The notes: a model not told the origin generated them from the sequence alone. 10,492 bases of DNA from Desulfuromonas sp. SDB (GCA_001412365.1 LKUE01000433.1:1-10492), one strand, 5' to 3'. Shown: positions 1-7,957, counted from the stretch's first letter. A program made the numbers and translations.

Positions 1-27
1 AAATACTAAAGTAACTATTTTTTTCAT
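1..27 (-). CDS. 5' end of an exported-protein gene, cut by the window edge
   Basis: Read on the minus strand, an ATG (complement of 25-27) opens a frame that continues without a stop to base 1 and gives MKKIVTLVF. Lys-Lys followed by hydrophobic residues is the usual beginning of a signal peptide and closely resembles the start of the exported protein at 10145 (MKKLILLVF). A strong Shine-Dalgarno stretch, AAGGGGGAT, lies at the right distance upstream (complement of 31-39), which is the main reason to believe the start. The gene is divergent from the transketolase block. Only nine codons are visible, so no function can be assigned. Confidence 0.55.
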
Positions 28-30
28 AAA

Positions 31-39
31 ATCCCCCTT
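31..39 (-). promoter_or_regulatory. Ribosome binding site of the left-edge minus-strand gene
   Basis: On the minus strand AAGGGGGAT precedes the ATG at 27 by about four bases. It is one of the few G-rich runs in an otherwise A/T spacer, and it is what turns a nine-codon open frame into a credible gene start. Confidence 0.5.
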
Positions 40-166
40 AGAGTATTTGTTTGATGTTAGCATAAATATGTTGATTTTAAAAGAATGCAAATTAATCAAA
101 AATACCTATCATAGATAACAACCTGAACATTTATCTGGATATTACGGGACTCATTTAATTGCAGTC

Positions 167-195
167 TTGACTTTAAATATCATTAATTGTATTTT
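167..195 (+). promoter_or_regulatory. Possible promoter for the transketolase-ftsEX-rnf block
   Basis: TTGACT (167-172) is followed after 17 bases by TATTTT (190-195), a fair match to a sigma-70-type promoter. It is the best such pair I could find between the divergent gene start at 27 and the first plus-strand codon at 298. It would give an untranslated leader of about 95 bases. The whole spacer is A/T-rich, so chance matches are likely. If the host uses a Bacteroidota-type promoter instead, the TTG and the TA...TTTG at 190-198 lie one base off that consensus spacing. Confidence 0.3.
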
Positions 196-297
196 TTGAT
201 CTTTTATGATAAAAACATAGACAATATAGTCATATTATCTCAATGTATTATTTTGCTGTTGTGTAAAGGGAATAAAAACTGACCAGAAAGATCGGAT

Positions 298-1125
298 TTG
301 AGTCTAAATAATAATTACACTGAATTAAAAAATATCTGCAAACAGATAAGAAAAGATATTATAACCATGATTTATCATGCAGGTTCCGGTCATCCCGGAG
401 GCAGTCTGTCTCTGGTGGAGATCATGGTTGCCCTTTATTTCGGCGGCATTTTAAACTACAAACCTGATAAGCCGGATTGGTCTGACCGGGACAGATTGGT
501 ATTGTCCAAAGGTCATGCTGCTCCAGTTCTTTATGCAGTGCTGGCTAAAGCAGGTTATTTCCCCCAAGAAGATTTAAATTCTTTGCGAAAGATAGATTCA
601 TACCTCCAGGGACATCCTCATAATCTTTCCACCCCTGGAGTCGAAGTACCCACCGGTTCATTGGGGCAGGGGCTATCAATTGCCCATGGTATAGCTTTAG
701 GTTTGAGAGTTCTTAAAAATAAGGCCAGGGTATTCGCTATTGTTGGAGACGGGGAATTGGAAGAAGGAAGCATCTGGGAAACAGCGATGAGTGCTGGATA
801 CTACCGGTCAGGAAATCTAACTGCAATTATTGACTACAATCATCTCCAGATAGACGGGAATCTTAATGAAGTTAAAAGTCCTGAACCAATTACTGACAAA
901 TTCGCTGCTTTTAACTGGCAGGTAGTGGAAGTGGATGGTCATGATTTACCTCAACTTCTTGATGAATTATCTAAACCAATTAATCATGACCAAAAACCAA
1001 AAGCAATTATCGCTCATACGGTCAAAGGAAAGGGCATTTCCTTTATGGAGAATGTGGTTGACTGGCACGGGGTTGCTCCCAACCAGGAACAATATCAAAA
1101 GGCAATGGAAGAATTAAATGGATAA
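298..1125 (+). CDS. Transketolase, N-terminal (pyrophosphate-binding) subunit
   Basis: This is the thiamine-diphosphate pyrophosphate-binding half of a split transketolase; with the next gene it would move two-carbon ketol units between sugar phosphates in the non-oxidative pentose phosphate pathway, in the cytoplasm. Visible family marks are GSGHPGGSLS (from Gly29), SKGHAAP (from Ser70, His73), PTGSLGQG (from Pro118) and the ThDP/metal motif starting GDGELEEG (Gly150-Asp151-Gly152) and ending at the Asn of DYNHLQIDG. At 275 residues it has the normal length of a stand-alone N-terminal subunit. The start is a TTG with only a weak ribosome site; an in-frame stop at 280-282 rules out a longer form, and the next ATG (367) would remove the helix before the GSGHPGG motif. 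The gene overlaps the C-terminal subunit by 8 bases. Confidence 0.93.
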   Translation: MSLNNNYTELKNICKQIRKDIITMIYHAGSGHPGGSLSLVEIMVALYFGGILNYKPDKPDWSDRDRLVLSKGHAAPVLYAVLAKAGYFPQEDLNSLRKIDSYLQGHPHNLSTPGVEVPTGSLGQGLSIAHGIALGLRVLKNKARVFAIVGDGELEEGSIWETAMSAGYYRSGNLTAIIDYNHLQIDGNLNEVKSPEPITDKFAAFNWQVVEVDGHDLPQLLDELSKPINHDQKPKAIIAHTVKGKGISFMENVVDWHGVAPNQEQYQKAMEELNG

Positions 1126-2083
1126 AGATATCCTGGAAAAAATCAACAATCCAAAACTTTCCTATCCCCGGGTCGCTTACGGAAAAACTCTGGTTGAATT
1201 AGGTCAACAAAATGATAAAATCGTGGTGGTGGATGCGGATTTAGCCAAATCCACCAAAACTGCTTATTTTCAGGAAAAATTTCCCCACCGTTTTTTTGAT
1301 ATGGGGATATCCGAAGCCGACATGGTAACTACTGCCGCCGGCATATCCTCCTGCGGTTTTACTGTATTTGCCAGTACCTTTTCAATTTTTCTCACGGGCA
1401 GAGCCTGGGAACAAATTAGGAATACAGTCGCTTATGGAAACTTCAATGTAAAGCTGGTAGCTACTCATGCCGGAATCACGGTTGGACCAGACGGAGCTTC
1501 CCATCAAGCCCTGGAAGATATTGCCTTAATCTCAGCCATTCCCAATATGAAAATCATGGCGGGAGGAGACTACTTAAGCACAGTTAACCTGGTCAAACTA
1601 ATTGCTGAACAGAAGGGACCTTTTTATCTGCGGCTACCCCGGTGCAAAGCGGTGGAATTATATTCAGATACTGATAAATTTCATCTGGGAGGATCTCAAC
1701 AACTAAGCTCCGGAAATGATATTACAATAATTTCCTACGGTTTAATGCTGCAGCGGAGTCTTTCTGCTGCCCAAGAATTGAACAAACAGGGTATAAAAGC
1801 CAGGGTCATTGACATGTATTCAATTAAACCATTTGATTACGATGCAGTTTTATCAGCAGCAGGAGAAACCAAAGGGATTGTGGTGGCGGAAGAACATACA
1901 ATTAAAGGAGGATTGGGTTCACAGATTGCAACTTTTCTTTCACAACATCAGCCTACTAAGATAAAATATGTGTCAATGAAAGATGAATTTGGAAGATCAG
2001 GAGAACCTCAAGAACTTCTTGATCATTATCAATTAACCAGTAACAGTATAGTGGAAAAATCATTGGAGATAATTAATGATTGA
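1118..2083 (+). CDS. Transketolase, C-terminal (pyrimidine-binding) subunit
   Basis: This is the pyrimidine-binding plus C-terminal half of the split transketolase, 321 residues. MGISEADM contains Glu66, the glutamate expected to activate the thiamine aminopyrimidine. The stretches AGISSCGFTVFAST, THAGITVGPDGASHQALED (His129) and FYLRLPR are typical of the transketolase and 1-deoxyxylulose-5-phosphate synthase superfamily. The end of the protein (IVVAEEHTIKGGLGSQIA) is the usual C-terminal domain. The separate partner subunit upstream makes transketolase more likely than DXS, which is normally one long chain. The ATG lies inside the last codons of the first subunit with a GGAAGAA ribosome site, an overlap that fits equal production of the two subunits. 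It also overlaps ftsE by 8 bases. Confidence 0.92.
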   Translation: MDKDILEKINNPKLSYPRVAYGKTLVELGQQNDKIVVVDADLAKSTKTAYFQEKFPHRFFDMGISEADMVTTAAGISSCGFTVFASTFSIFLTGRAWEQIRNTVAYGNFNVKLVATHAGITVGPDGASHQALEDIALISAIPNMKIMAGGDYLSTVNLVKLIAEQKGPFYLRLPRCKAVELYSDTDKFHLGGSQQLSSGNDITIISYGLMLQRSLSAAQELNKQGIKARVIDMYSIKPFDYDAVLSAAGETKGIVVAEEHTIKGGLGSQIATFLSQHQPTKIKYVSMKDEFGRSGEPQELLDHYQLTSNSIVEKSLEIIND

Positions 2084-2759
2084 ATTTCATAATATTACCA
2101 AAACTTACCAGAAAAACTGGACTGCCTTGGATAATATCAACTTCAATGTGCAGAAAGGTTCTTTTACCTTCATTGTTGGTCCCAGCGGTTCAGGTAAGAG
2201 CACCTTGTTAAAATTAATCTATGCAGCATTAACCCCTGATTTAGGCTTTGTCAGAATTGGAGAGTTCCGGAATCCGGGTATAACTACAGATAAAATTCCC
2301 CAGCTTCGGAGAAAAGTTGGTGTAATTTTTCAGGACTTTAGACTGATGCAGGACCGAACTGTTTATGAGAACATTTCCTTTGTATTATTGGTTACTGGAA
2401 CTCCCCGCAGGATTATCAAAGATAAAGTAGCCCAGGTTTTAGCAGAATTAAGTTTAACTCATAAACTCCATCATTATCCATTTCAATTATCCGGAGGAGA
2501 GCAGCAGAAAATTGCCATTGCCCGTGCTTTGGTCAGAAATCCTTTTGTACTAGTTGCGGATGAGCCCACCGGCAACATAGATCCCCAGGGATCTGAAGAG
2601 ATTTTCAAACTTCTTCAAAAAATTAACGCCGGGGGAACCACGGTAATAATGGCTACCCATGATTCAAGCTTTCTGCAGAAAGCATCAGCATACCGGATGA
2701 TTGCTCTGGACCATGGAAAGGTGATAAAAGATGTTCCCCCACCTCCATCCAAAGGATAA
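2076..2759 (+). CDS. ftsE: Cell-division ABC transporter ATP-binding protein FtsE
   Basis: This is a cytoplasmic ATPase which, with FtsX, transmits ATP hydrolysis across the membrane to control peptidoglycan hydrolases during division or elongation. All ABC motifs are present in order: Walker A GPSGSGKST, Q-loop FQDFRLM, signature LSGGEQQKIAIARAL, Walker B VLVADEPTGNID and the switch histidine in MATHD. The length of 227 residues is typical of FtsE. The PTGNID form and the immediate presence of ftsX separate it from other small ABC ATPases such as LolD. The ATG overlaps the transketolase C-terminal subunit by 8 bases with GGAGA upstream. The C-terminus ends in a short Pro/Lys tail (DVPPPPSKG). 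The following ftsX starts three bases after its stop. Confidence 0.93.
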   Translation: MIEFHNITKTYQKNWTALDNINFNVQKGSFTFIVGPSGSGKSTLLKLIYAALTPDLGFVRIGEFRNPGITTDKIPQLRRKVGVIFQDFRLMQDRTVYENISFVLLVTGTPRRIIKDKVAQVLAELSLTHKLHHYPFQLSGGEQQKIAIARALVRNPFVLVADEPTGNIDPQGSEEIFKLLQKINAGGTTVIMATHDSSFLQKASAYRMIALDHGKVIKDVPPPPSKG

Positions 2760-2762
2760 ATT

Positions 2763-3683
2763 ATGTATTCTTTTCCAGAAGCACTAAGAGGTTTATTTAG
2801 AAATAAGCTTATGACTACGGTCAGTATTGGGGTGATGTCTCTTTCTTTATTCATCTTCGGTATATTTATGCTGGTTACCTTAAATTTACTGCTTTTAATT
2901 AACTTTGCTCAACAAAGAGTTCAAATTGAGGTTTTTCTCAAAGAAATACCGGCAGGAGAAGAATATCAAACCCTGTACCAGGCAAGAAATGATACTTTAG
3001 GCATGCTTATCCAATCAATTGCCGAAGTTGATTCTGTTAATTTTATCAGCAAAGAAATGGCATTAGAACAATTTAAAGAAGATTACCCCCAATTCTCCGA
3101 TCTTCTTGGACCTAATTTTAATCCCCTCCCTGCTTCCTACGTTATCTATCCAGCTCCGGGATTCAGAACCACCAAATACCTTGATCAGATTTCCCGAAAA
3201 ATCCAGGACACTCTGGATGTATCACTGGGGAGGGTAGAAGAAATCAGCTACGGTAAAGCATGGATTGATAAATTAGACCAATGGATTAAGACCATTACCA
3301 TAGCTGATTTGGTAATTGGTTTTATAATAACATTAGCTTCGGTCTTTGTAATCGCCAATACCATTAAGTTAAATGTCTTTGCCCGAAGAGAGCAGATAGC
3401 CATAATGAAACTGGTAGGAGCTTCGGATAGCCTGGTAAGCAGGCCATTCCTGCTGGAGGGCTGTATCCAGGGTGTGGTTTCCGGATTAATTGCCAGCACC
3501 GGCTTGTTAATTGGCTTAAATGTATTAGGAAACTGGGCTGGAAGTATTTATTTCCCTGTTACAATTTTCTTTATCGGATTATCTTTGATTGGAATATTAT
3601 TCGGACTGTTTGGAAGCTGGTTATCCCTTAGAAAATATCTGGTTGATCCTTGGATTGACGAAGAAAATAAAAAAGGAGCATAA
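2763..3683 (+). CDS. ftsX: Cell-division membrane protein FtsX
   Basis: This is the permease-like partner of FtsE, 306 residues. A short cytoplasmic N-terminus (PEALRGLFRNK) leads into a first membrane segment at about residues 20-47. An extracytoplasmic domain of roughly 120 residues follows, containing the usual VFLK start and the region that contacts hydrolase activators. Then come three more membrane segments (about 177-200, 225-250 and 260-287). The cytoplasmic loop FARREQIAIMKLVGAS after segment 2 is the hallmark of FtsX and the part expected to contact FtsE. The ATG at 2763 follows the ftsE stop by three bases with an AAAGGA ribosome site. No peptidoglycan hydrolase gene lies next to the pair in this window, so its regulated enzyme cannot be named. 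Confidence 0.92.
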   Translation: MYSFPEALRGLFRNKLMTTVSIGVMSLSLFIFGIFMLVTLNLLLLINFAQQRVQIEVFLKEIPAGEEYQTLYQARNDTLGMLIQSIAEVDSVNFISKEMALEQFKEDYPQFSDLLGPNFNPLPASYVIYPAPGFRTTKYLDQISRKIQDTLDVSLGRVEEISYGKAWIDKLDQWIKTITIADLVIGFIITLASVFVIANTIKLNVFARREQIAIMKLVGASDSLVSRPFLLEGCIQGVVSGLIASTGLLIGLNVLGNWAGSIYFPVTIFFIGLSLIGILFGLFGSWLSLRKYLVDPWIDEENKKGA

Positions 3684-3688
3684 CAAAT

Positions 3689-5014
3689 ATGAAATGGTTT
3701 ACATTCCCCGGGGGTATTCACCCGCCAGAAAAAAAAGAGCTTTCCGAGAAGAGCAGCATAGAGATCATGCCCTTGCCTGATCAGGTAATCATTCCCCTCC
3801 ATCAACACATGGGAGCGCCAGCGAAGCCGGTGGTTAAAAAGGGTGACTTGGTTAAAAGAGGGACATTGCTTGGTGAAGCCCAGGGATTTATTTCTTCAAA
3901 TGTTCATAGTTCAGTAGCCGGTAAAATTAAAGATATTACTTATTTTGACCATTCCAAGTTCGGAAGATCCATGGGAGTTATAGTTGATGTGGATAAAGAA
4001 AATGATGACTGGGATCCACAGATTAAACCGGTGGAAAATCCGGATTCACTGACTCCTGAACAGATCATTGAAATGGTAAAAAATGCAGGAATTGTTGGAA
4101 TGGGGGGAGCTACTTTTCCCACTCAGGTCAAACTTGCCCCTCCTCCCGGGAAACATTATGAATACTTTATTCTAAATGGCGCTGAATGTGAGCCTTTTCT
4201 CACTGCGGACCAACGTCTTCTAATTGAACAGCCGGAAAGAATTTTCAAAGGATGTCAGCTCATACTTAAAGCCTGCAAGGCTCAAAAGGGAATAGTGGCA
4301 ATTGAGTCCAATAAACCGGAAGCGATAAAAATCTGGACAAAATTTTTGGAAAATCAAAACAATTTCCAGCTGAAGGTTTTAAAGACAAAGTATCCCCAAG
4401 GAGCTGAAAAACAGCTGATTTATGCTTTGTTGAACCGGGAAGTTCCATCGGGAGGATTACCTGTAGAAGTCCATGCACTAGTTCAAAATGTGGGAACTGC
4501 TGCTGCTATCCACGATGTAGTTTATCATGGTTATCCCCTGGTGGAGAGAATTACCACTGTCACTGGAGCAGTTAAACAAAGAAAAAATCTCAAATTGAGA
4601 ATCGGTACTTTGGTTTCAGATATTATCAAATACTGTGGAGGTTATTTAGGGGAACCAGGAAAAATCATCTTTGGCGGTCCGATGATGGGTGACAGCCAGC
4701 GCACAGACTACACCCCCATCTCCAAGGGCACTTCAGGGATAGTAGTCCAGAACAAACAGCAAGTATCCCGCAAGCAGCACCTCAACTGCATACGCTGCGG
4801 TAAATGTGTAACTGTCTGTCCAATGAATCTACTTCCTTTTGAAATAGCAATAAGGGTGGAAAACGACTACATTGATCATGCTCAATCATTAAATGCGATG
4901 GATTGTATTGAGTGTGGCTCCTGCAGTTATGTATGTCCATCCAACCGTGAATTAGTTCAGCTAATCAGACTAGGCAAAAATAAAATTACTGCTAAAAGAA
5001 AGAGAGGAGCTTAA
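3689..5014 (+). CDS. rnfC: Rnf electron transport complex subunit RnfC
   Basis: This is the NADH-side peripheral subunit of the ion-translocating ferredoxin:NAD+ oxidoreductase (Rnf), related to NuoF. The N-terminus (FPGGIHPPEKK, then a lipoyl-like barrel to about residue 100) is typical. The glycine-rich flavin/nucleotide region GIVGMGGATFP starts at about Gly134 and is followed by LNGAECEPFLTADQRLL. Two complete 4Fe-4S motifs lie near the C-terminus: Cys367, 370, 373, 377 and Cys406, 409, 412, 416, each ending in Cys-Pro. At 441 residues it lacks the long repeat-rich tail of some proteobacterial RnfC proteins. The AAAAGGAG ribosome site sits just before the stop of ftsX, 5 bases separate the genes, and the stop shares a base with the rnfD start (TAATG). 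Confidence 0.96.
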   Translation: MKWFTFPGGIHPPEKKELSEKSSIEIMPLPDQVIIPLHQHMGAPAKPVVKKGDLVKRGTLLGEAQGFISSNVHSSVAGKIKDITYFDHSKFGRSMGVIVDVDKENDDWDPQIKPVENPDSLTPEQIIEMVKNAGIVGMGGATFPTQVKLAPPPGKHYEYFILNGAECEPFLTADQRLLIEQPERIFKGCQLILKACKAQKGIVAIESNKPEAIKIWTKFLENQNNFQLKVLKTKYPQGAEKQLIYALLNREVPSGGLPVEVHALVQNVGTAAAIHDVVYHGYPLVERITTVTGAVKQRKNLKLRIGTLVSDIIKYCGGYLGEPGKIIFGGPMMGDSQRTDYTPISKGTSGIVVQNKQQVSRKQHLNCIRCGKCVTVCPMNLLPFEIAIRVENDYIDHAQSLNAMDCIECGSCSYVCPSNRELVQLIRLGKNKITAKRKRGA

Positions 5015-6129
5015 TGGATTTGAAACTTAAGCTGTCCTCATCTCCTCACTTCAGAGATAAAAACAGCACCCGGAAAATAATGCTTCTGGTCATTCTGGCT
5101 TTGATTCCTGCCTTAATTGGGGCAATTTTCATCTACGGTCCTGATTACGGTTTCCGTTCCGGGATTATCAGCCTTATCGGAGTAATTTCAGCAATGGTTG
5201 CAGAGGGAATCGCTGAAGTGATGAGAAAAAGAGGTCTAACCAGCATTTTAGACGGCAGTGCCGCCTTAACCGGATTGTTACTGGCATTTAATTTACCTCC
5301 CACTGTCCCTTTCTGGGTTCCCGTAGTGGGATCATTTGTGGGAATTTGGTTTGGGAAAATGGTATTCGGAGGGATTGGTTTCAATATTTTCAATCCTGCC
5401 CTTATCGGCAGGGCATTTTTAGTGGCGGCATATCCCACCATTATGACCGCCAGCTGGGCACCGCCAGCAGCTAATCATATTACCATGGCTGGGTTTTCTC
5501 CGGATGTGTTAAAATCCAACATTCACACTGAGATTCAGCCTGAAAAAATTGACGCTATAACCGGAGCAACTCCTCTCACTGCATTTAAGGAAGCTAAACG
5601 GGTTTTAACTAATCCCCAGTCCAATCCCCAGCAGATTGACTATGCCGAAGCAACAGTTAACTCTCTGTATTCTCAAGAATCTTTACTAAACTTGTTTTTA
5701 GGCAGAGTTGGAGGATGTATTGGGGAAACATCTGCTTTGCTTTTAATTATTGGAGGTTTGTTTCTCTGTTTCCTGGGGATTGTCAATTGGAGAATGCCCC
5801 TTTTCTACATCGGTACAGTATTCATATTGAGTTGGATACTGGGAGGAGCTAAAGGATTTTTTACGGGAAGTCCCCTGTTTGCTATCTTTTCCGGAGGTTT
5901 AATGCTGGGGGCATTTTTCATGGCATCGGACATGGTCACATCACCTATAACCAATGTCGGACAGATAATATTCGCAGTAGGAGCAGGGATTTTAGTAGTA
6001 GTGATAAGAGCCTATGGAGGTTATGCGGAAGGAGTTAGTTTTTCTATTTTACTGATGAATGCGTTTACCCCCTTAATTGACCGTTACACTAGACCAAAAG
6101 TTTTCGGAACCAAGGAGGTGAAGACATGA
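5014..6129 (+). CDS. rnfD: Rnf electron transport complex subunit RnfD
   Basis: This is an integral membrane subunit related to NqrB that carries a covalently bound FMN and takes part in ion translocation. It has 371 residues with many hydrophobic segments. The flavinylation motif DAITGATPLT is present, with Thr186 the expected attachment site on the non-cytoplasmic side. The early loop LDGSAALTGLLLAFNLPP and the FGGIGFNIFNPALIGRAFL stretch are strongly conserved in RnfD/NqrB. The ATG at 5014 overlaps the rnfC stop by one base and has AGAGAGGAG upstream. It overlaps rnfG by four bases (ATGA). FMN attachment needs an ApbE-type flavin transferase, which is not in this window. Confidence 0.96.
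   Translation: MDLKLKLSSSPHFRDKNSTRKIMLLVILALIPALIGAIFIYGPDYGFRSGIISLIGVISAMVAEGIAEVMRKRGLTSILDGSAALTGLLLAFNLPPTVPFWVPVVGSFVGIWFGKMVFGGIGFNIFNPALIGRAFLVAAYPTIMTASWAPPAANHITMAGFSPDVLKSNIHTEIQPEKIDAITGATPLTAFKEAKRVLTNPQSNPQQIDYAEATVNSLYSQESLLNLFLGRVGGCIGETSALLLIIGGLFLCFLGIVNWRMPLFYIGTVFILSWILGGAKGFFTGSPLFAIFSGGLMLGAFFMASDMVTSPITNVGQIIFAVGAGILVVVIRAYGGYAEGVSFSILLMNAFTPLIDRYTRPKVFGTKEVKT
6113..6120 (+). promoter_or_regulatory. Strong ribosome binding site of rnfG
   Basis: AGGAGGTG, with A before it, lies inside the last codons of rnfD and five bases before the rnfG ATG. It is the closest match in the window to the full anti-Shine-Dalgarno complement, so rnfG translation is probably not dependent on coupling alone despite the ATGA overlap. 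Confidence 0.6.
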
Positions 6130-6710
6130 TCAGGTTGATTGCCTCCTTAACTATAGTCACCATTGTCTGCGGAGCAGCTTTAGGTCTGATCTACGGGATA
6201 ACCAAGGAGCCGATCAGAAAAGCGGAGCTCCAAGAAAAAGGTTTGAAAATTGATGCGGTTTTATCTGATTTAAGCCCTGAAAATAATCCGGTGGAAAACA
6301 TCATTCCCGTTATTAATGAACAGGGTGATACGGTTGAAGGATATCTTGCTATCAACGGTAATGACACCGTAGGCATCGCCATTGCCAGCAGTGGATTGGG
6401 ATTCGCCGGACCGGTTTCAATTCTTACCGGAATAAATATCACCAATGGACAAGTCACTGGAATTGAAGTTCTCCGTCAGGAAGAAACCCCCGGACTGGGA
6501 GCGAGAATACAGGAACAGTGGTTTTTAGACCAATTCAAGGGAAAATCTTTAAATAATTCCGAATTAGTTAATAATAATTTAGCAGTGGTTAAAGACGGTG
6601 GAGACATTGATGCAATTAGCGGGGCAACTATTACTCCCCGGGCAGTTTGCGAGGCGGTAAGCAAAAGTCTTCACCTGTTTGAGAATCTTGATTTTGGAGG
6701 TGGGCGATGA
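6126..6710 (+). CDS. rnfG: Rnf electron transport complex subunit RnfG
   Basis: This is a flavoprotein subunit related to NqrC: one N-terminal membrane anchor (about residues 3-24) followed by an FMN-binding domain outside the cytoplasm. The attachment motif DAISGATIT is intact, with Thr168 the expected site of covalent FMN. The GLGFAGPVSILTGI and EVLRQEETPGLGARI stretches are standard for the family. The length of 194 residues is normal. It overlaps rnfD and rnfE by four bases each (ATGA). It passes electrons between RnfD and the other membrane subunits, and is expected to be flavinylated by an ApbE enzyme encoded elsewhere. Confidence 0.95.
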   Translation: MIRLIASLTIVTIVCGAALGLIYGITKEPIRKAELQEKGLKIDAVLSDLSPENNPVENIIPVINEQGDTVEGYLAINGNDTVGIAIASSGLGFAGPVSILTGINITNGQVTGIEVLRQEETPGLGARIQEQWFLDQFKGKSLNNSELVNNNLAVVKDGGDIDAISGATITPRAVCEAVSKSLHLFENLDFGGGR

Positions 6711-7324
6711 AAAAGGGCACTGCATTATTTGAATTATGGAAGGGAATAGTTGTTGAAAACCCGGTGCTGGTTCTGGTTCTGGGAATGTGTCCCACCTTGG
6801 CTGTAACCACTAATGCAATTAACGGATTAGCTATGGGTTTGGCTGCAACCGGAGTGCTGCTGGGGTCGAACATCGTGATTTCTCTTATCCGGAAACTAGT
6901 ACCCTCCCAGGTAAGAATACCCATCTTTATTGTGGTCATCGCTTCATTTGTCACCATAACTCAATTGATCATGAATGCTTACTTCCTTCAGTTGTACCAG
7001 GTGTTGGGGCTATTCATTCCCTTAATTGTGGTCAACTGTATTATTCTGGGAAGGGCTGAAGCTTTTGCCTCCAAGCACAATGTGTGGTTGTCCATGATGG
7101 ATGGTCTGGGCATGGGGATTGGATTTACTCTGACCTTGTTTGTGCTGGGAGGAATCCGGGAAATTTTAGGAAACGGCACCATACTGGGATTTAATATTCT
7201 GGGATCTGCTTATCAGAGCAATCCCATGTTGATAATGATTTTACCTCCCGGAGGTTTTCTAACCTTGGGATTAATGATTGCCGCTACCAATTACTTCATG
7301 TCTAAAAGAAAGGTAGGTGGCTGA
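6707..7324 (+). CDS. rnfE: Rnf electron transport complex subunit RnfE
   Basis: This is a multi-span membrane subunit related to NqrD; with RnfA it forms the inverted-topology pair that holds a 2Fe-2S cluster within the membrane. The start LWKGIVVENPVLVLVLGMCPTLAVTT and the second motif VVNCIILGRAEAFA are family signatures and supply Cys28 and Cys111, matching the two cluster ligands known for this subunit. It has 205 residues with about six hydrophobic segments. The ATG overlaps the rnfG stop by four bases, with GGAGGTGGG as ribosome site. The stop lies one base before the preferred rnfA ATG. Confidence 0.95.
   Translation: MKKGTALFELWKGIVVENPVLVLVLGMCPTLAVTTNAINGLAMGLAATGVLLGSNIVISLIRKLVPSQVRIPIFIVVIASFVTITQLIMNAYFLQLYQVLGLFIPLIVVNCIILGRAEAFASKHNVWLSMMDGLGMGIGFTLTLFVLGGIREILGNGTILGFNILGSAYQSNPMLIMILPPGGFLTLGLMIAATNYFMSKRKVGG
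7315..7320 (+). promoter_or_regulatory. Ribosome binding site that decides the rnfA start
   Basis: AGGTGG lies five bases before the ATG at 7326. An in-frame GTG at 7317 sits inside this sequence and would add three residues (M-A-D). The ATG start places the conserved cysteines at exactly 25 and 113, the numbering known for RnfA of other bacteria, so the ATG is preferred. Confidence 0.55.
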
Positions 7325-7325
7325 T

Positions 7326-7904
7326 ATGCAGTTATTATTAATCTTTATCTCTGCAGCTCTGGTCAACAATTTTGTTTTAGCCAGATTTCTGGGCATTTGC
7401 CCCTTTCTAGGAGTTAGCAAAAAACTTGATTCTGCCTTGGGCATGGGAATGGCGGTGATTTTTGTAATGGTACTGGCAACTGCAGTGACCTGGCCTCTGT
7501 ACATTTTTGTGCTTACTCCGCTGAATCTGACTTTTCTCCAAACTATAACCTTTATTTTGGTTATTGCCTCTTTAGTGCAGTTAGTGGAAATGATTTTAAA
7601 GAAATACATCCCTACTTTGTACAAAGCATTAGGAATTTACCTTCCTCTGATTACTACAAACTGTGCAATTCTAGGGCTGGCTATAGATACACTACTTAAA
7701 GAATATTCCATCGGAGCTTCACTGATTTACGCCATAGGCGCAGGCATTGGTTTCACTCTGGCTTTAATTATTATGGCGGGTATTAGGGAAAGACTGGAAG
7801 TAGCGGACACTCCTAAACCATTTAAAGGAACTCCCATTGCTTTGATCACCGCATCATTGCTTTCCATGGCATTCATGGGGTTTTCCGCTTTAGTCAAAGT
7901 ATAG
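7326..7904 (+). CDS. rnfA: Rnf electron transport complex subunit RnfA
   Basis: This is a membrane subunit related to NqrE, partner of RnfE in binding the intramembrane 2Fe-2S cluster. LVNNFVLARFLGICPFLGVSKK is the family signature and holds Cys25; LITTNCAILGLA holds Cys113. About six membrane segments lie in 192 residues. ATG 7326 is chosen over an in-frame GTG at 7317 because of the AGGTGG spacing and the cysteine numbering. It is the last gene of the block: a strong terminator begins five bases after its stop. In many clostridia and archaea rnfB follows at this point; here it does not. Confidence 0.95.
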   Translation: MQLLLIFISAALVNNFVLARFLGICPFLGVSKKLDSALGMGMAVIFVMVLATAVTWPLYIFVLTPLNLTFLQTITFILVIASLVQLVEMILKKYIPTLYKALGIYLPLITTNCAILGLAIDTLLKEYSIGASLIYAIGAGIGFTLALIIMAGIRERLEVADTPKPFKGTPIALITASLLSMAFMGFSALVKV

Positions 7905-7908
7905 ACAA

Positions 7909-7941
7909 AAGGCAGGGAACTATTTCTCTGCCTTATTTTTT
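7909..7941 (+). terminator. Intrinsic terminator after rnfA
   Basis: AAGGCAGGGAA (7909-7919) pairs with TTCTCTGCCTT (7924-7934) in an 11-base-pair stem with a single G-U pair and a four-base loop (CTAT), followed by A and six T (7936-7941). It is the clearest terminator in the window and marks the end of the transketolase-ftsEX-rnf block. The lipoprotein start codon lies only 16 bases beyond it. Confidence 0.88.
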
Positions 7942-7957
7942 ATCCGGAGTTACTGTC

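Noticed and set aside
1118-2083. 1-deoxyxylulose-5-phosphate synthase as the identity of the second subunit
   Set aside because: DXS is a single long chain, whereas this is a separate subunit overlapping a transketolase N-terminal subunit.
6631-6957. Long open minus-strand frame across the end of rnfG and start of rnfE
   Set aside because: It lies fully opposite two well-conserved genes, has no ribosome site and encodes no recognisable domain; similar opposite-strand frames elsewhere in the rnf genes were dropped for the same reason.
7317-7325. GTG start for rnfA, three codons upstream of the chosen ATG
   Set aside because: It lies inside the ribosome site and shifts the conserved cysteines away from positions 25 and 113.
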